A stretch of 64,000 nucleotides of DNA from Candidatus Gastranaerophilales bacterium (GTDB lineage: Bacteria; Cyanobacteriota; Vampirovibrionia; Gastranaerophilales; Gastranaerophilaceae), in NCBI GenBank assembly GCA_947587615.1, contig CANPYC010000002.1:59407-123406 (forward strand), in the 5' to 3' direction. The notes beneath the pieces were generated by a model. The model was not told where the DNA came from. It saw only the letters and a program-made list of their open reading frames with translations, and made no database searches. Positions 51,617 to 59,399 of the stretch are shown here, piece by piece (position 1 is the first letter of the stretch; each line of letters begins with the position of its first letter). The translations under genes were made by a program, and so were the position numbers.

Positions 51617-52618
51617 TTACCTTCCAAAATACATATCGCTTATTCTTATAAGTAGGGTATCTTTATTAATTTCAACGGGAAAAGGCTTATAGGGCATATT
51701 CATCATAATTGCATCAATATAGGCTTTATCAATTTTTTCATAGCCCGAGGATTCGGTAATTTTTGGTTTATCGACTATTTTTCCGTTTTTTGAAATCGTA
51801 AATTCTACTCCCACATTAATCGGTAGCGTAACATCTTTCAGTAGAGATTTACCCAGTATAATATTTTCCCAGGTTTCATGAACCAGGGCATGAAGTTTAT
51901 TTATATATTTATCTTCCGCTTTTTGCGTAACTTCAGGCGCTATTTTTGAAGATTTTACTTTTGAAGTTTCGTTTTTATTTTCGACTTCGGTTTTATAAGG
52001 GGATATATCTTTTTTATGTGTTTCATGATAATAAGGATTATCAATTTTGTAAGTTCCTTTTGTGTATTCGTTTGAAGAAAAATTGATAAAATTTTTAATT
52101 TTTTGTTTTTTATAGGAACTATACGGCTTATACGGATTATAGCAGTCAAACAATATATAAATCGGTACTGCTATAATCAAAGAAACAAAAATAAATATAA
52201 AAGTTTTGACCAATTCTTGCCCTAAGCTTGGTTCACCGTAAGCATTTTCATACTCCGAGCCAAAATTGGGGTTTTCGTATTGCTGCTGCCAATATGTTTT
52301 ATATTTTGTTTTTCGAGTATATGTTTTTGAAGTGTAATTATTTTTATAATCTTTTTTATAACTTGTATTGCCTCTGTTATTGGTCTTTGTTTGTTTTGTA
52401 TTTGTATATCTTCCGCCATGGGTTTTTAAATATTTTTCAAGAATATCATAAGCTTCATTAAGCTTTTTCATTTTATTGTTATATTCAATTCTTTGAGCTT
52501 CATCTTTTGCTTTATCGGGGTGATATTTTAAAACCATCTTATGATATGCTTTTCTTAAATCTTTTAAATCAAAGCTATTCAATAAATCTAAATTCAAAAG
52601 TTTAATGTATTTTAACAT
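51617..52618 (-). CDS. J-domain/TonB C-terminal fusion membrane protein
   Basis: A 333-residue protein. Residues 1-65 are a J-domain (YHPDKAKDEAQ), followed by a Thr/Asn/Lys-rich linker, one membrane helix near 135-155 (LVKTFIFIFVSLIIAVPIYI), a polar segment and a C-terminal TonB/TolA-like domain (VGVEFTISKNGKIVDKPKIT, then SSGYEKIDKAYIDAIMMNMP). A chaperone-recruiting domain inside and an energy-transducer-like domain outside is a rare architecture. The function is unknown; it may link DnaK to an envelope system. Confidence 0.85.
   Translation of the reverse strand: MLKYIKLLNLDLLNSFDLKDLRKAYHKMVLKYHPDKAKDEAQRIEYNNKMKKLNEAYDILEKYLKTHGGRYTNTKQTKTNNRGNTSYKKDYKNNYTSKTYTRKTKYKTYWQQQYENPNFGSEYENAYGEPSLGQELVKTFIFIFVSLIIAVPIYILFDCYNPYKPYSSYKKQKIKNFINFSSNEYTKGTYKIDNPYYHETHKKDISPYKTEVENKNETSKVKSSKIAPEVTQKAEDKYINKLHALVHETWENIILGKSLLKDVTLPINVGVEFTISKNGKIVDKPKITESSGYEKIDKAYIDAIMMNMPYKPFPVEINKDTLLIRISDMYFGR
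52407..52606. repeat. 200-bp direct repeat, copy B
   Basis: Partner of 51334-51533, 1073 bases away in the same orientation. It covers the J-domain coding part of the 333-aa protein. Confidence 0.9.
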
Positions 52619-52720
52619 TTATATTCTAATCCGTTTAAGAGCTTAGCAAATTGCAATTTTGTTCTTAGTCCTCTTTTACTAAATCTTATCAATCCTTTAT
52701 ATAAAAATCAAATACAATAA

Positions 52721-53671
52721 CTAATTTTTATTGATATTAAAATATACTTCTCTTAGAGTCTTTTTGCTTATATGAGTATATAATTGCGTAGTTACGATAC
52801 TGGCATGACCTAAAAGCTCTTGAACTACCCTTAAATCTGCTCCGTTTTCAAGCAGGTGCGTTGCAAAACTGTGGCGCATTGTATGAGGAGAGATTTTTTT
52901 ATTAACAAGCTTGCCCTGTTTTTTAATAATTGAATAAACCTTTTGTCTTGTGATTTTTTTCCCTTTATCGTCTAAAAATAAATATGGTTTTGAATTATAT
53001 TTTAGAGCAGTTAGTTCTCTTTTTTTTAAATAGTTTTCAAGCACTTTAGCGCATTTTTTATTAATGGGTACAATACGCTCTTTGGAGCCTTTACCGAATA
53101 CTTTTAAAATTCTTTGGGCAATGTTTGTATTTTTAAGCTCTAAATTAACAAGCTCGCTTACTCTTATTCCCGATGAATATAAAAGCTCCACTATTGCAAG
53201 CTCTGTATTATTCAAATTACTTTTTAATATTGTTTCAATTTCCGATATTGTTAAAACCTTGGGGAGCTTTTTCGGGAGCTTTGGAGAAACAATTGATATT
53301 GCGGGGTTTGTTTTAATTATCCTTTTAAAACAAATATATTTAAAAAACCCTTTAATTGAAGCAATTTTTCTTGTTATTGTTGAAGGATTGGCTTCTTTTT
53401 TTGCTAAAAACTTTGTATAGTTTGAAAAATCTTTCCTTTTGATTTCATCAAGATTGGAGCATGGATTTTCTTTTTCCCAAAAATTAAAAAAATCGACTAA
53501 ATCTGTTTTATAAGCAAGAATTGTATTTTGTGACAACCCTTTTTCAATTTCAAGATAGGTTATATATTCACTAATATAGGCACTAATATAAGCACTAATA
53601 TTGGCGCTGATATTAGTATTAACTAAACTGTTACCTTGTTTCAATAAGCTTTTTAACCTCTTTTTTAACAA
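52721..53671 (-). CDS. Xer-type tyrosine recombinase
   Basis: A 316-residue recombinase. The N-terminal SAM-like domain (YITYLEIEKGLSQNTILAYK) and the catalytic domain are complete: Arg in LLYSSGIRVSELVNLE, Lys region GKGSKERIVPI, HTMRHSFATHLLENGADLRV with His and Arg, LGHASIVTTQLYTHI with the His and the nucleophile Tyr. This is the XerC/XerD type that resolves chromosome dimers. The first 35 residues carry a repeated ISAYISAYIS run from a 12-bp tandem repeat. Its start overlaps the acyl-CoA ligase gene by 41 bases; the true start may be further in. Confidence 0.93.
   Translation of the reverse strand: MLKKRLKSLLKQGNSLVNTNISANISAYISAYISEYITYLEIEKGLSQNTILAYKTDLVDFFNFWEKENPCSNLDEIKRKDFSNYTKFLAKKEANPSTITRKIASIKGFFKYICFKRIIKTNPAISIVSPKLPKKLPKVLTISEIETILKSNLNNTELAIVELLYSSGIRVSELVNLELKNTNIAQRILKVFGKGSKERIVPINKKCAKVLENYLKKRELTALKYNSKPYLFLDDKGKKITRQKVYSIIKKQGKLVNKKISPHTMRHSFATHLLENGADLRVVQELLGHASIVTTQLYTHISKKTLREVYFNINKN
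53569..53616. repeat. 12-bp tandem repeat in the Xer gene
   Basis: About four consecutive 12-base units of CACTAATATAAG type encode repeated SAYI/SANI residues near the recombinase N-terminus. Unit number could vary by slippage without shifting the frame. Confidence 0.85.
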
Positions 53672-55310
53672 TTTTTCTTGTTGCCGTTTTGGGTAGTTCT
53701 CCTTTTATTACGATAATATTTGTCGGTCTTTTAAATTGGCTTAGTTTAAGTGATTTTTTCTTTACTTCATTAATAACCATTGCTTCAACCGTTTTATCAT
53801 CATAATTTTCATACATTTCATCTTTAGGACTTACAACAATCGTAACTTCTTCAGTTCCTTTTTTCTCGCCCGTATTTTTTGTTGTTGAAAGTGCGCAGCT
53901 TTCTTTAATAAATTCCGATTCGTTCATTGCCGCTTCAACTTCTTCAGGAAATACTTTTTTTCCGCCCGGAAGAACTATCATATTTTTAATTCTGCCTGTT
54001 ATAAAGACTTGTCCTTTTTTATCTATTCTTGCAACGTCACCTGTGTGCAGCCAGCCGTCAGTCGTTATTGTTTCTTTTGTGAGCTCATCCTGTTTGTAGT
54101 AGCCTTTCATAACGGCAGGACCTTTTACCAACAGTTCGTTTGTGTCTTTATCGATTTTTGCCTGAAAACTGTTTAATAATAAACCGACAGAGCGCATATC
54201 AAGATTTTTTTTCATACTGAAAGTTACAACGGGACTTGCTTCAGATAAACCGTAGCCCTGGAAAACATTTATTCCTATTCTTTTAAAATATTTTCCCATA
54301 TCTAAATCCATCGGAGCGCCGCCCGAAACAAAACCGTAAAAATTATTTCCCAACTTAGAATGAATATCTTTAAAGAGATATTTTTTTACACATTCAAAAG
54401 GTAAAAACTTTGCAACGTAGTGAAAATTAAAATTAAACATAAACCGTTTAAATTTTGATTCTTTAGCTAAATCCGATTCGAACTGCATTTTTAACATCTT
54501 AAAAAACGATGGAACAGTGCACATAAATCTGATTTTTTTATCTCTCATAACGCTTAGTGTGTCTTTTGGTTTAAGAGATTTTGTGTAGTAGATTGAATAA
54601 CCCAAATTTAAAAATGCCGCAAAGCCGAAAGTTAGCTCAAACAGATGATTCATGGGTAATATTGATAAAACGTTTACTTTTTCATCTTTTTTAAATACCT
54701 GCTCCATTCCTTTTTTTAAGTCGGAAACTTGAGCTAAGATGTTTCTAAAGGTAATTTGAACACCTTTAGGGTTACCCGTTGTTCCTGATGTATAGATAAT
54801 AAGCGCCGTAGAGTTAAGGCTTCTTTGGCGAAATTTTGCGTCATAATTTTTTTCAATATTATAAATGCTTTTTATTTCATTATTTGAAGTTTCATCAATT
54901 AAAATTATTTCATTAATTGAATTTATTTCATTTTTTAATTTTTTTGCCGTTTCGTAGTATTTTGCCGAAGCAAAAATTATGGAAGGAGCGCAATTTGAAA
55001 GAATTGAATTAAGCTCATGCTCCGTTAGTTTAATATCAAGAGGTATAAGAGTTGTTCCTGCAATAATTGAGGCAAAATAAACGGCGCCAAATTCAACTTT
55101 TGACTCTGACAAGATTGCGATTTTTTCTTCTTTTTTGACATTTTTTTCATTAATCAAGTAAGACGCTATTCTTCTGCTTAGCATGCTCAAACCTTGGTAG
55201 GTAAATTCGCTCCAACCGTATTCAGAGCGCATTCCAAGAGCAATATCGTCTTTAAAGGTGTTTGTTTTATTTTGCAAAAAAGATAAGATATTATTTGACT
55301 CTCCCGACAT
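53631..55310 (-). CDS. Long-chain acyl-CoA synthetase-like AMP-binding protein
   Basis: About 559 residues from the ATG at 55310, which follows GAGAGG by five bases (a longer frame starts at 55325). The adenylate-forming motifs are STALIIYTSGTTGNPKGVQI (P-loop), GYGLSEASPVVTFSM, ELLVKGPAVMKGYYKQDE, DGWLHTGDVARIDKKGQVFI and PKTATRKIVKKEV with the catalytic Lys. It activates fatty acids to acyl-AMP, then CoA (or an acyl carrier). The nearest gene partner downstream is the recombinase; no fatty-acid cluster is nearby. Confidence 0.92.
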   Translation of the reverse strand: MSGESNNILSFLQNKTNTFKDDIALGMRSEYGWSEFTYQGLSMLSRRIASYLINEKNVKKEEKIAILSESKVEFGAVYFASIIAGTTLIPLDIKLTEHELNSILSNCAPSIIFASAKYYETAKKLKNEINSINEIILIDETSNNEIKSIYNIEKNYDAKFRQRSLNSTALIIYTSGTTGNPKGVQITFRNILAQVSDLKKGMEQVFKKDEKVNVLSILPMNHLFELTFGFAAFLNLGYSIYYTKSLKPKDTLSVMRDKKIRFMCTVPSFFKMLKMQFESDLAKESKFKRFMFNFNFHYVAKFLPFECVKKYLFKDIHSKLGNNFYGFVSGGAPMDLDMGKYFKRIGINVFQGYGLSEASPVVTFSMKKNLDMRSVGLLLNSFQAKIDKDTNELLVKGPAVMKGYYKQDELTKETITTDGWLHTGDVARIDKKGQVFITGRIKNMIVLPGGKKVFPEEVEAAMNESEFIKESCALSTTKNTGEKKGTEEVTIVVSPKDEMYENYDDKTVEAMVINEVKKKSLKLSQFKRPTNIIVIKGELPKTATRKIVKKEVKKLIETR

Positions 55311-55416
55311 TAAACCTCTCCACAACTTAAATTAATTTTTTTAATTTTATTTTTTAATTTTATTTTTTTTATTATTCTACTATATTTTTTAAAAAAATTC
55401 AAAAACCATGGTTTTG

Positions 55417-56406
55417 TTAATTTTTTAAAGGTAGAATAATTGTAAAACAAGCACCTTTATTATTTTCATTATTTTTTGCTTCAATTTTGCCCTTGTGCGC
55501 TAAAATAATCTTGTTTGCAATATATAACCCTAAGCCCTGATTAATATTTGAATACTTTTTAGCTGATGTATAGTATTTTTTAAAAATGCTTTCTATATCT
55601 CCTTTTATACCTTCTCCTTCATCTTGAATTGAAAGCTCGATTTGTGTTTGAGTTTTATTTAGAAAAATATTTATATTTTTTGTATTTTTTCCATGGAAAA
55701 TTGCGTTTGCAATCAGGTTATTGAGCGCTCTTTTAAATAAAAATATATCAATCGGATAGATTATATTTTTATTTTCGTTATAATTAATTACTTTATTTTG
55801 AATTGTTAAAATGCTTTTGTTTTGCTCTATTATTTCCGATATCAGTAAATTTAAATCTGTATTTTGTATGTTAAGCTCAAGCTTATGAGTATCAATTTTA
55901 TGAGCTTCAAGAAGATTAAGAGTTAAGTTTTTTAAGTCGTTATTTGATATTTTAAGATTTTCGATTGCTTTTCTTTTTATGCCGTCAAGCTCTCCAAAAG
56001 CATTGTTTAAAAAAAGGTCATAGGTATTATCCTGCGCAATTATGGGAACTTTTAAGTCATGTGCTAAACTCGAGATAAAATCCTGTTTTAAGCTTTGAGT
56101 TTGTTTTTCTTTTTCTATATATTCCTGTATCATCATATCTCTATCTTTAATACTTTCAATCAGGGCGTTTGTGTTTCTTGAAAGCTGAATTGTAAAAGCG
56201 TCAATTCCATCTTCGCATTTTAAATTTAAGTTGCCGTATCTTAAAGAGGTGATAATATTTAGGTAATTATAAAGATATTTAATTAAAGAGTTGTATTTTA
56301 AAGTAAGCTTAATATACTTAACAATTATAAACAAAGCAACTATTACAACAACTCCGATTAAGATTAAACTTAAAAACAAAATTACACTTACACTCACCGA
56401 GAACAT
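55417..56406 (-). CDS. Sensor histidine kinase
   Basis: A 329-residue kinase with one N-terminal membrane helix (VSVILFLSLILIGVVVIVAL). The dimerisation and phosphoacceptor His is in FISSLAHDLKVPIIAQDN; N box NLIANAIFHGKNT, G1 IQDEGEGI and G2 QGLGLYIANKI form the HATPase domain. No sizeable extracytoplasmic sensor is present, so it may sense membrane or intracellular signals. No response regulator gene is adjacent, so it is an orphan. It overlaps the TPR gene by 13 bases. Confidence 0.92.
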   Translation of the reverse strand: MFSVSVSVILFLSLILIGVVVIVALFIIVKYIKLTLKYNSLIKYLYNYLNIITSLRYGNLNLKCEDGIDAFTIQLSRNTNALIESIKDRDMMIQEYIEKEKQTQSLKQDFISSLAHDLKVPIIAQDNTYDLFLNNAFGELDGIKRKAIENLKISNNDLKNLTLNLLEAHKIDTHKLELNIQNTDLNLLISEIIEQNKSILTIQNKVINYNENKNIIYPIDIFLFKRALNNLIANAIFHGKNTKNINIFLNKTQTQIELSIQDEGEGIKGDIESIFKKYYTSAKKYSNINQGLGLYIANKIILAHKGKIEAKNNENNKGACFTIILPLKN

Positions 56407-56786
56407 CTTTCTAAATCTATATATTTAATTGCTTCAATACATCTTTGCTTGCTATCCTGTTCACGTCCTCTTGTAAAAAGAAAAAGGGCTTTCCCGATAT
56501 TTATTAAAGCGTCATCGTAAAAATGATATACATAATAACAAACACCAAGATTAAAATATGCTTTAGCAAAGCCGGGTTCAAGCTGAATTACGATTTTATA
56601 ATCTCTGATTGACTCTTCATGTTTATTTTGAGCAAATTCGCAAACAGCCTTGTAGTAATATCCGTAGATATCGTTTGGAAAATTATACAAAAGTTTATCA
56701 ATACTTCCCAGTGCGGATTCAAAATTGCCTTGAGAAATTTTATTTTTGATTATTGCATAATATTCAAATACTACATTCTGATCCAT
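56394..56786 (-). CDS. TPR-repeat protein, 130 aa
   Basis: A 130-residue soluble protein with three tetratricopeptide repeats (GNFESALGSIDKLLYNFPND, HEESIRDYKIVIQLEPGFAK, YHFYDDALINIGKALFLFTR). No signal peptide. It is upstream of, and overlaps, the histidine kinase gene, implying a shared transcript; it may regulate or scaffold the kinase, which is inferred from the overlap. Confidence 0.85.
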   Translation of the reverse strand: MDQNVVFEYYAIIKNKISQGNFESALGSIDKLLYNFPNDIYGYYYKAVCEFAQNKHEESIRDYKIVIQLEPGFAKAYFNLGVCYYVYHFYDDALINIGKALFLFTRGREQDSKQRCIEAIKYIDLERCSR

Positions 56787-56927
56787 ATTTTCATTATATC
56801 ATTATCAATATTTATTGAAGTGTATTGGGTATGTATTGTTATTTTTTTTAATAATAATTAATTTAAGGGTGCAATATTATATTTTTATGTAATAATCTTT
56901 TATAGAACAGAATTAGGATGTTTACAG

Positions 56928-58748
56928 ATGAAATTAAATGAAATACAAACAGATAGATCATTCGACTACGGGTATTTATTAAAAAGAATTTTTCCCTATA
57001 TCAGACCCGTATTGTTTAGAATAATAATTACATTCGTACTTGCAATTCCGCTGGGGTTGTTGGACGGGGTTACGGCTTTTGTTTTGAAACCATATATTGA
57101 TATTGTTGTTAACGGACAAAGCGTTTCTTATTTCGGATACAACCTTACAAGAGACTTAGTTGCAACGATTATTCCTCCGGGGATTGTTTTTTTTGCAGGT
57201 TTTCAAGGCGTTTTGAGATATTTGAATACATATTTATCAGATTGGATAAGCTTAACAATTGCAAACAGTGTTAAGGTTGATTTATTTAAAAAACTGGTTT
57301 TTTTGGATTCAAAATTCTATGATGATAATTCATCAGGTCTTGTTATCTCAAGATTTTTAGGCGACCCTGATTCTGCTTCAAAACAGCTTATTAACAGTAT
57401 TAAAGTACTTATAACATCCTTCACAAGTGCCTTGGGGTTAATTTTTGTCCTTGTGTATAATTCATGGGAATTGGCATTTGTCGGGGTTATCGTTTTAATT
57501 TGTGCTTTTGCACCAATGGCGCTTTTAAGAAAAAAAATTAAAGAAGTTTCAAATAAAAGTATTGTTGTAGGCGGTAATATTACAACTGCTTTTAATGAAA
57601 CATACAAAGGTAATAAAGTAATTTCAGGATATAACTTGCAAATCAATGAATTTGACAAAGTTAAAAGGCTTATTAGAGAAACCTTTTCGCTTCAAATGTC
57701 TTTAACAAAAAGAACAGGTTGGTTATCTCCTATTATGTATATCATTGCGAGTATTGGTATTGCTTTTGTTATGTTTGTCGGAAATAAGCTGATAATAGCA
57801 GGCAGACTTACAACGGGAAGTTTTGCAAGTTTTATTACGTCTTTATTGCTTTTATATAAACCCATTAAAACCTTAGGACAGGATTTAACAGGCATGCAAG
57901 GTATATTTGTTGCACTAAACAGGGTGTTTGAATTGTTTGATTTTAATTCAAGAATTAAAGATGAAGGTACAAAAACACTTGATTATGCACCAAATACAAT
58001 TGAATTTAAAAACGTTTCTTTCTCGTATAATGAAGAAAGAGAAATACTTCATAATATTTCTTTTGAATGCAAAAAAGGGCAGACAATTGCACTTGTAGGT
58101 AATTCAGGCGGAGGTAAATCTACTATAGTTAATCTTCTTCCGAGATTCTATGATGTAAATAAAGGTGCAATATTGTTTGATGGAGTCGATATAAGAGATT
58201 ATTCGCTTAATTCTTTAAGAAACAATGTTTCTCAAGTTTTTCAGGATAATTTTTTGTTTTCGGGAACAATAAAAGAAAACATCTTAATCGGCAAGAATGA
58301 TGCATCAAAAGAAGATATTGAAAAGGTTGTGAAGGCTTCTCATCTGGACGATTTTATCAAAACGCTGCCAAACGGAATTGATACAAACATAGCTGAAAAC
58401 GGGGTTTCTTTATCGGGAGGTCAACGACAAAGAATAGCCATAGCAAGAGCAATGATTAAAAATTCACCTATTGTTGTTTTGGATGAAGCAACATCAGCTT
58501 TAGACAATAAATCAGAAAAAATTGTTCAAAAAGCTTTGGATAATTTGATGAAAGATAGAACAGTTTTTGTAATTGCGCACAGACTTTCAACGATTTTTAA
58601 TGCAGATAAGATTATAGTTATTGATAACGGCTCAATTTCTGAATCAGGTACCCATGAAGAACTTATTCAAATAGAAAACGGTAAGTATAGAAATTTATAT
58701 AATATGCAGTTTAAAAATCAGGAAAACGAAGTAGCGATTTCTGTTTAA
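56928..58748 (+). CDS. MsbA-like ABC exporter (fused membrane and ATPase)
   Basis: A 606-residue homodimeric-type exporter. Six membrane helices occupy residues 25-330. The ATPase has canonical motifs: Walker A ALVGNSGGGKSTIVNLL, Q-loop VSQVFQDNFLFSGTIKENIL, signature VSLSGGQRQRIAIARAM, Walker B IVVLDEATSALD and switch VIAHRLSTI. It resembles MsbA/lipid A and phospholipid flippases. ATG is preceded by TTAGGATG-like sequence. Unlike the exporter at 24978, its catalytic residues are intact. Confidence 0.95.
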   Translation: MKLNEIQTDRSFDYGYLLKRIFPYIRPVLFRIIITFVLAIPLGLLDGVTAFVLKPYIDIVVNGQSVSYFGYNLTRDLVATIIPPGIVFFAGFQGVLRYLNTYLSDWISLTIANSVKVDLFKKLVFLDSKFYDDNSSGLVISRFLGDPDSASKQLINSIKVLITSFTSALGLIFVLVYNSWELAFVGVIVLICAFAPMALLRKKIKEVSNKSIVVGGNITTAFNETYKGNKVISGYNLQINEFDKVKRLIRETFSLQMSLTKRTGWLSPIMYIIASIGIAFVMFVGNKLIIAGRLTTGSFASFITSLLLLYKPIKTLGQDLTGMQGIFVALNRVFELFDFNSRIKDEGTKTLDYAPNTIEFKNVSFSYNEEREILHNISFECKKGQTIALVGNSGGGKSTIVNLLPRFYDVNKGAILFDGVDIRDYSLNSLRNNVSQVFQDNFLFSGTIKENILIGKNDASKEDIEKVVKASHLDDFIKTLPNGIDTNIAENGVSLSGGQRQRIAIARAMIKNSPIVVLDEATSALDNKSEKIVQKALDNLMKDRTVFVIAHRLSTIFNADKIIVIDNGSISESGTHEELIQIENGKYRNLYNMQFKNQENEVAISV

Positions 58749-58787
58749 ATTTTTGTATAATTATTGTGAAATATAAAGGAGCCGCAG

Positions 58788-59240
58788 ATGAAAAAAATAA
58801 TGAAAAAAGCTTTATTATCGCTGTTATTTTGCTCTTTTATCGTTAGCAGCGTTTATGCCGAGTCGTCAAAACCGGATATAAGCGAATTAATTAAAGCAGC
58901 TGAGTCAAATTTTAAACAAAACATTTCTTTTTATCAAAAATTGATTACTTGTACACCTGCAAGCGTAACCGGAGCAAAGATTTTGGGTAAAGTTGACGGA
59001 AAATGCCACTATAGCGAAGGCGCAGCATTTTATGGTACTAAACAAGAAATACCTTTAAATGATTGCTATTTACCCATGAGTGTTGCTAAAAGCTACGCAC
59101 AAACAAGAATTAGCGAGGCAAATAAAAGTTTGGCGGAAATTAAAAAAGGACATTTAGTTTTGGCAGGTTCAACCTCTGTAACGTCTTCCGTAAAAAAATA
59201 TTGTAAAAGCGGAGGTACAATAACTATTGAAGTAAAATAA
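58788..59240 (+). CDS. Secreted small protein, 150 aa
   Basis: A 150-residue protein with a signal peptide (LLSLLFCSFIVSSVYAESSK). The mature part has four cysteines (LITCTPASVTG, GKCHYSEG, LNDCYLPM, KYCKSGG) that may form disulfides. It is helical at the start (ISELIKAAESNFKQNISFYQ). The fold is unknown. AAAGGAGCC precedes the ATG. It lies 39 bases after the ABC exporter and may be co-transcribed with it. It is the last core gene before the integrated element. Confidence 0.7.
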   Translation: MKKIMKKALLSLLFCSFIVSSVYAESSKPDISELIKAAESNFKQNISFYQKLITCTPASVTGAKILGKVDGKCHYSEGAAFYGTKQEIPLNDCYLPMSVAKSYAQTRISEANKSLAEIKKGHLVLAGSTSVTSSVKKYCKSGGTITIEVK

Positions 59241-59247
59241 AATCTGC

Positions 59248-59275
59248 TTGACTTCAATTATTTATCATGTATTAT
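59248..59275 (+). promoter_or_regulatory. Promoter of the tRNA-Val locus
   Basis: TTGACT at 59248-59253 and TATTAT at 59270-59275 are separated by 16 bases. It lies upstream of the partial tRNA copy and drives the real tRNA about 140 bases downstream. Confidence 0.65.
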
Positions 59276-59312
59276 ATTAATACAGAGTTAATTATCAACA
59301 AAGACAGATAAT

Positions 59313-59399
59313 TAAATAATCTTAGGGCGTTTAGCTCAGTTGCCCGTTAGCGACAGCTAACAAATACAGAGTACGTGCCTCCTTGGAGGCGCTGACAAG
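59313..59399 (+). repeat. Partial tRNA-Val duplication, 87-bp unit
   Basis: The 30 bases at 59313-59342 recur exactly at 59400-59429, covering the leader and first 18 bases of the tRNA gene. The intervening 57 bases contain a hairpin GTTAGCGACAGCTAAC and a second GCCTCCTTGGAGGC, and hold the recombinase stop codon. It looks like an insertion or excision scar at an attachment site. The truncated copy cannot form a tRNA. Confidence 0.85.

Noticed and set aside
53569..53616. Possible CRISPR array
   Set aside because: Units are only 12 bases, directly adjacent without spacers and inside a coding frame.
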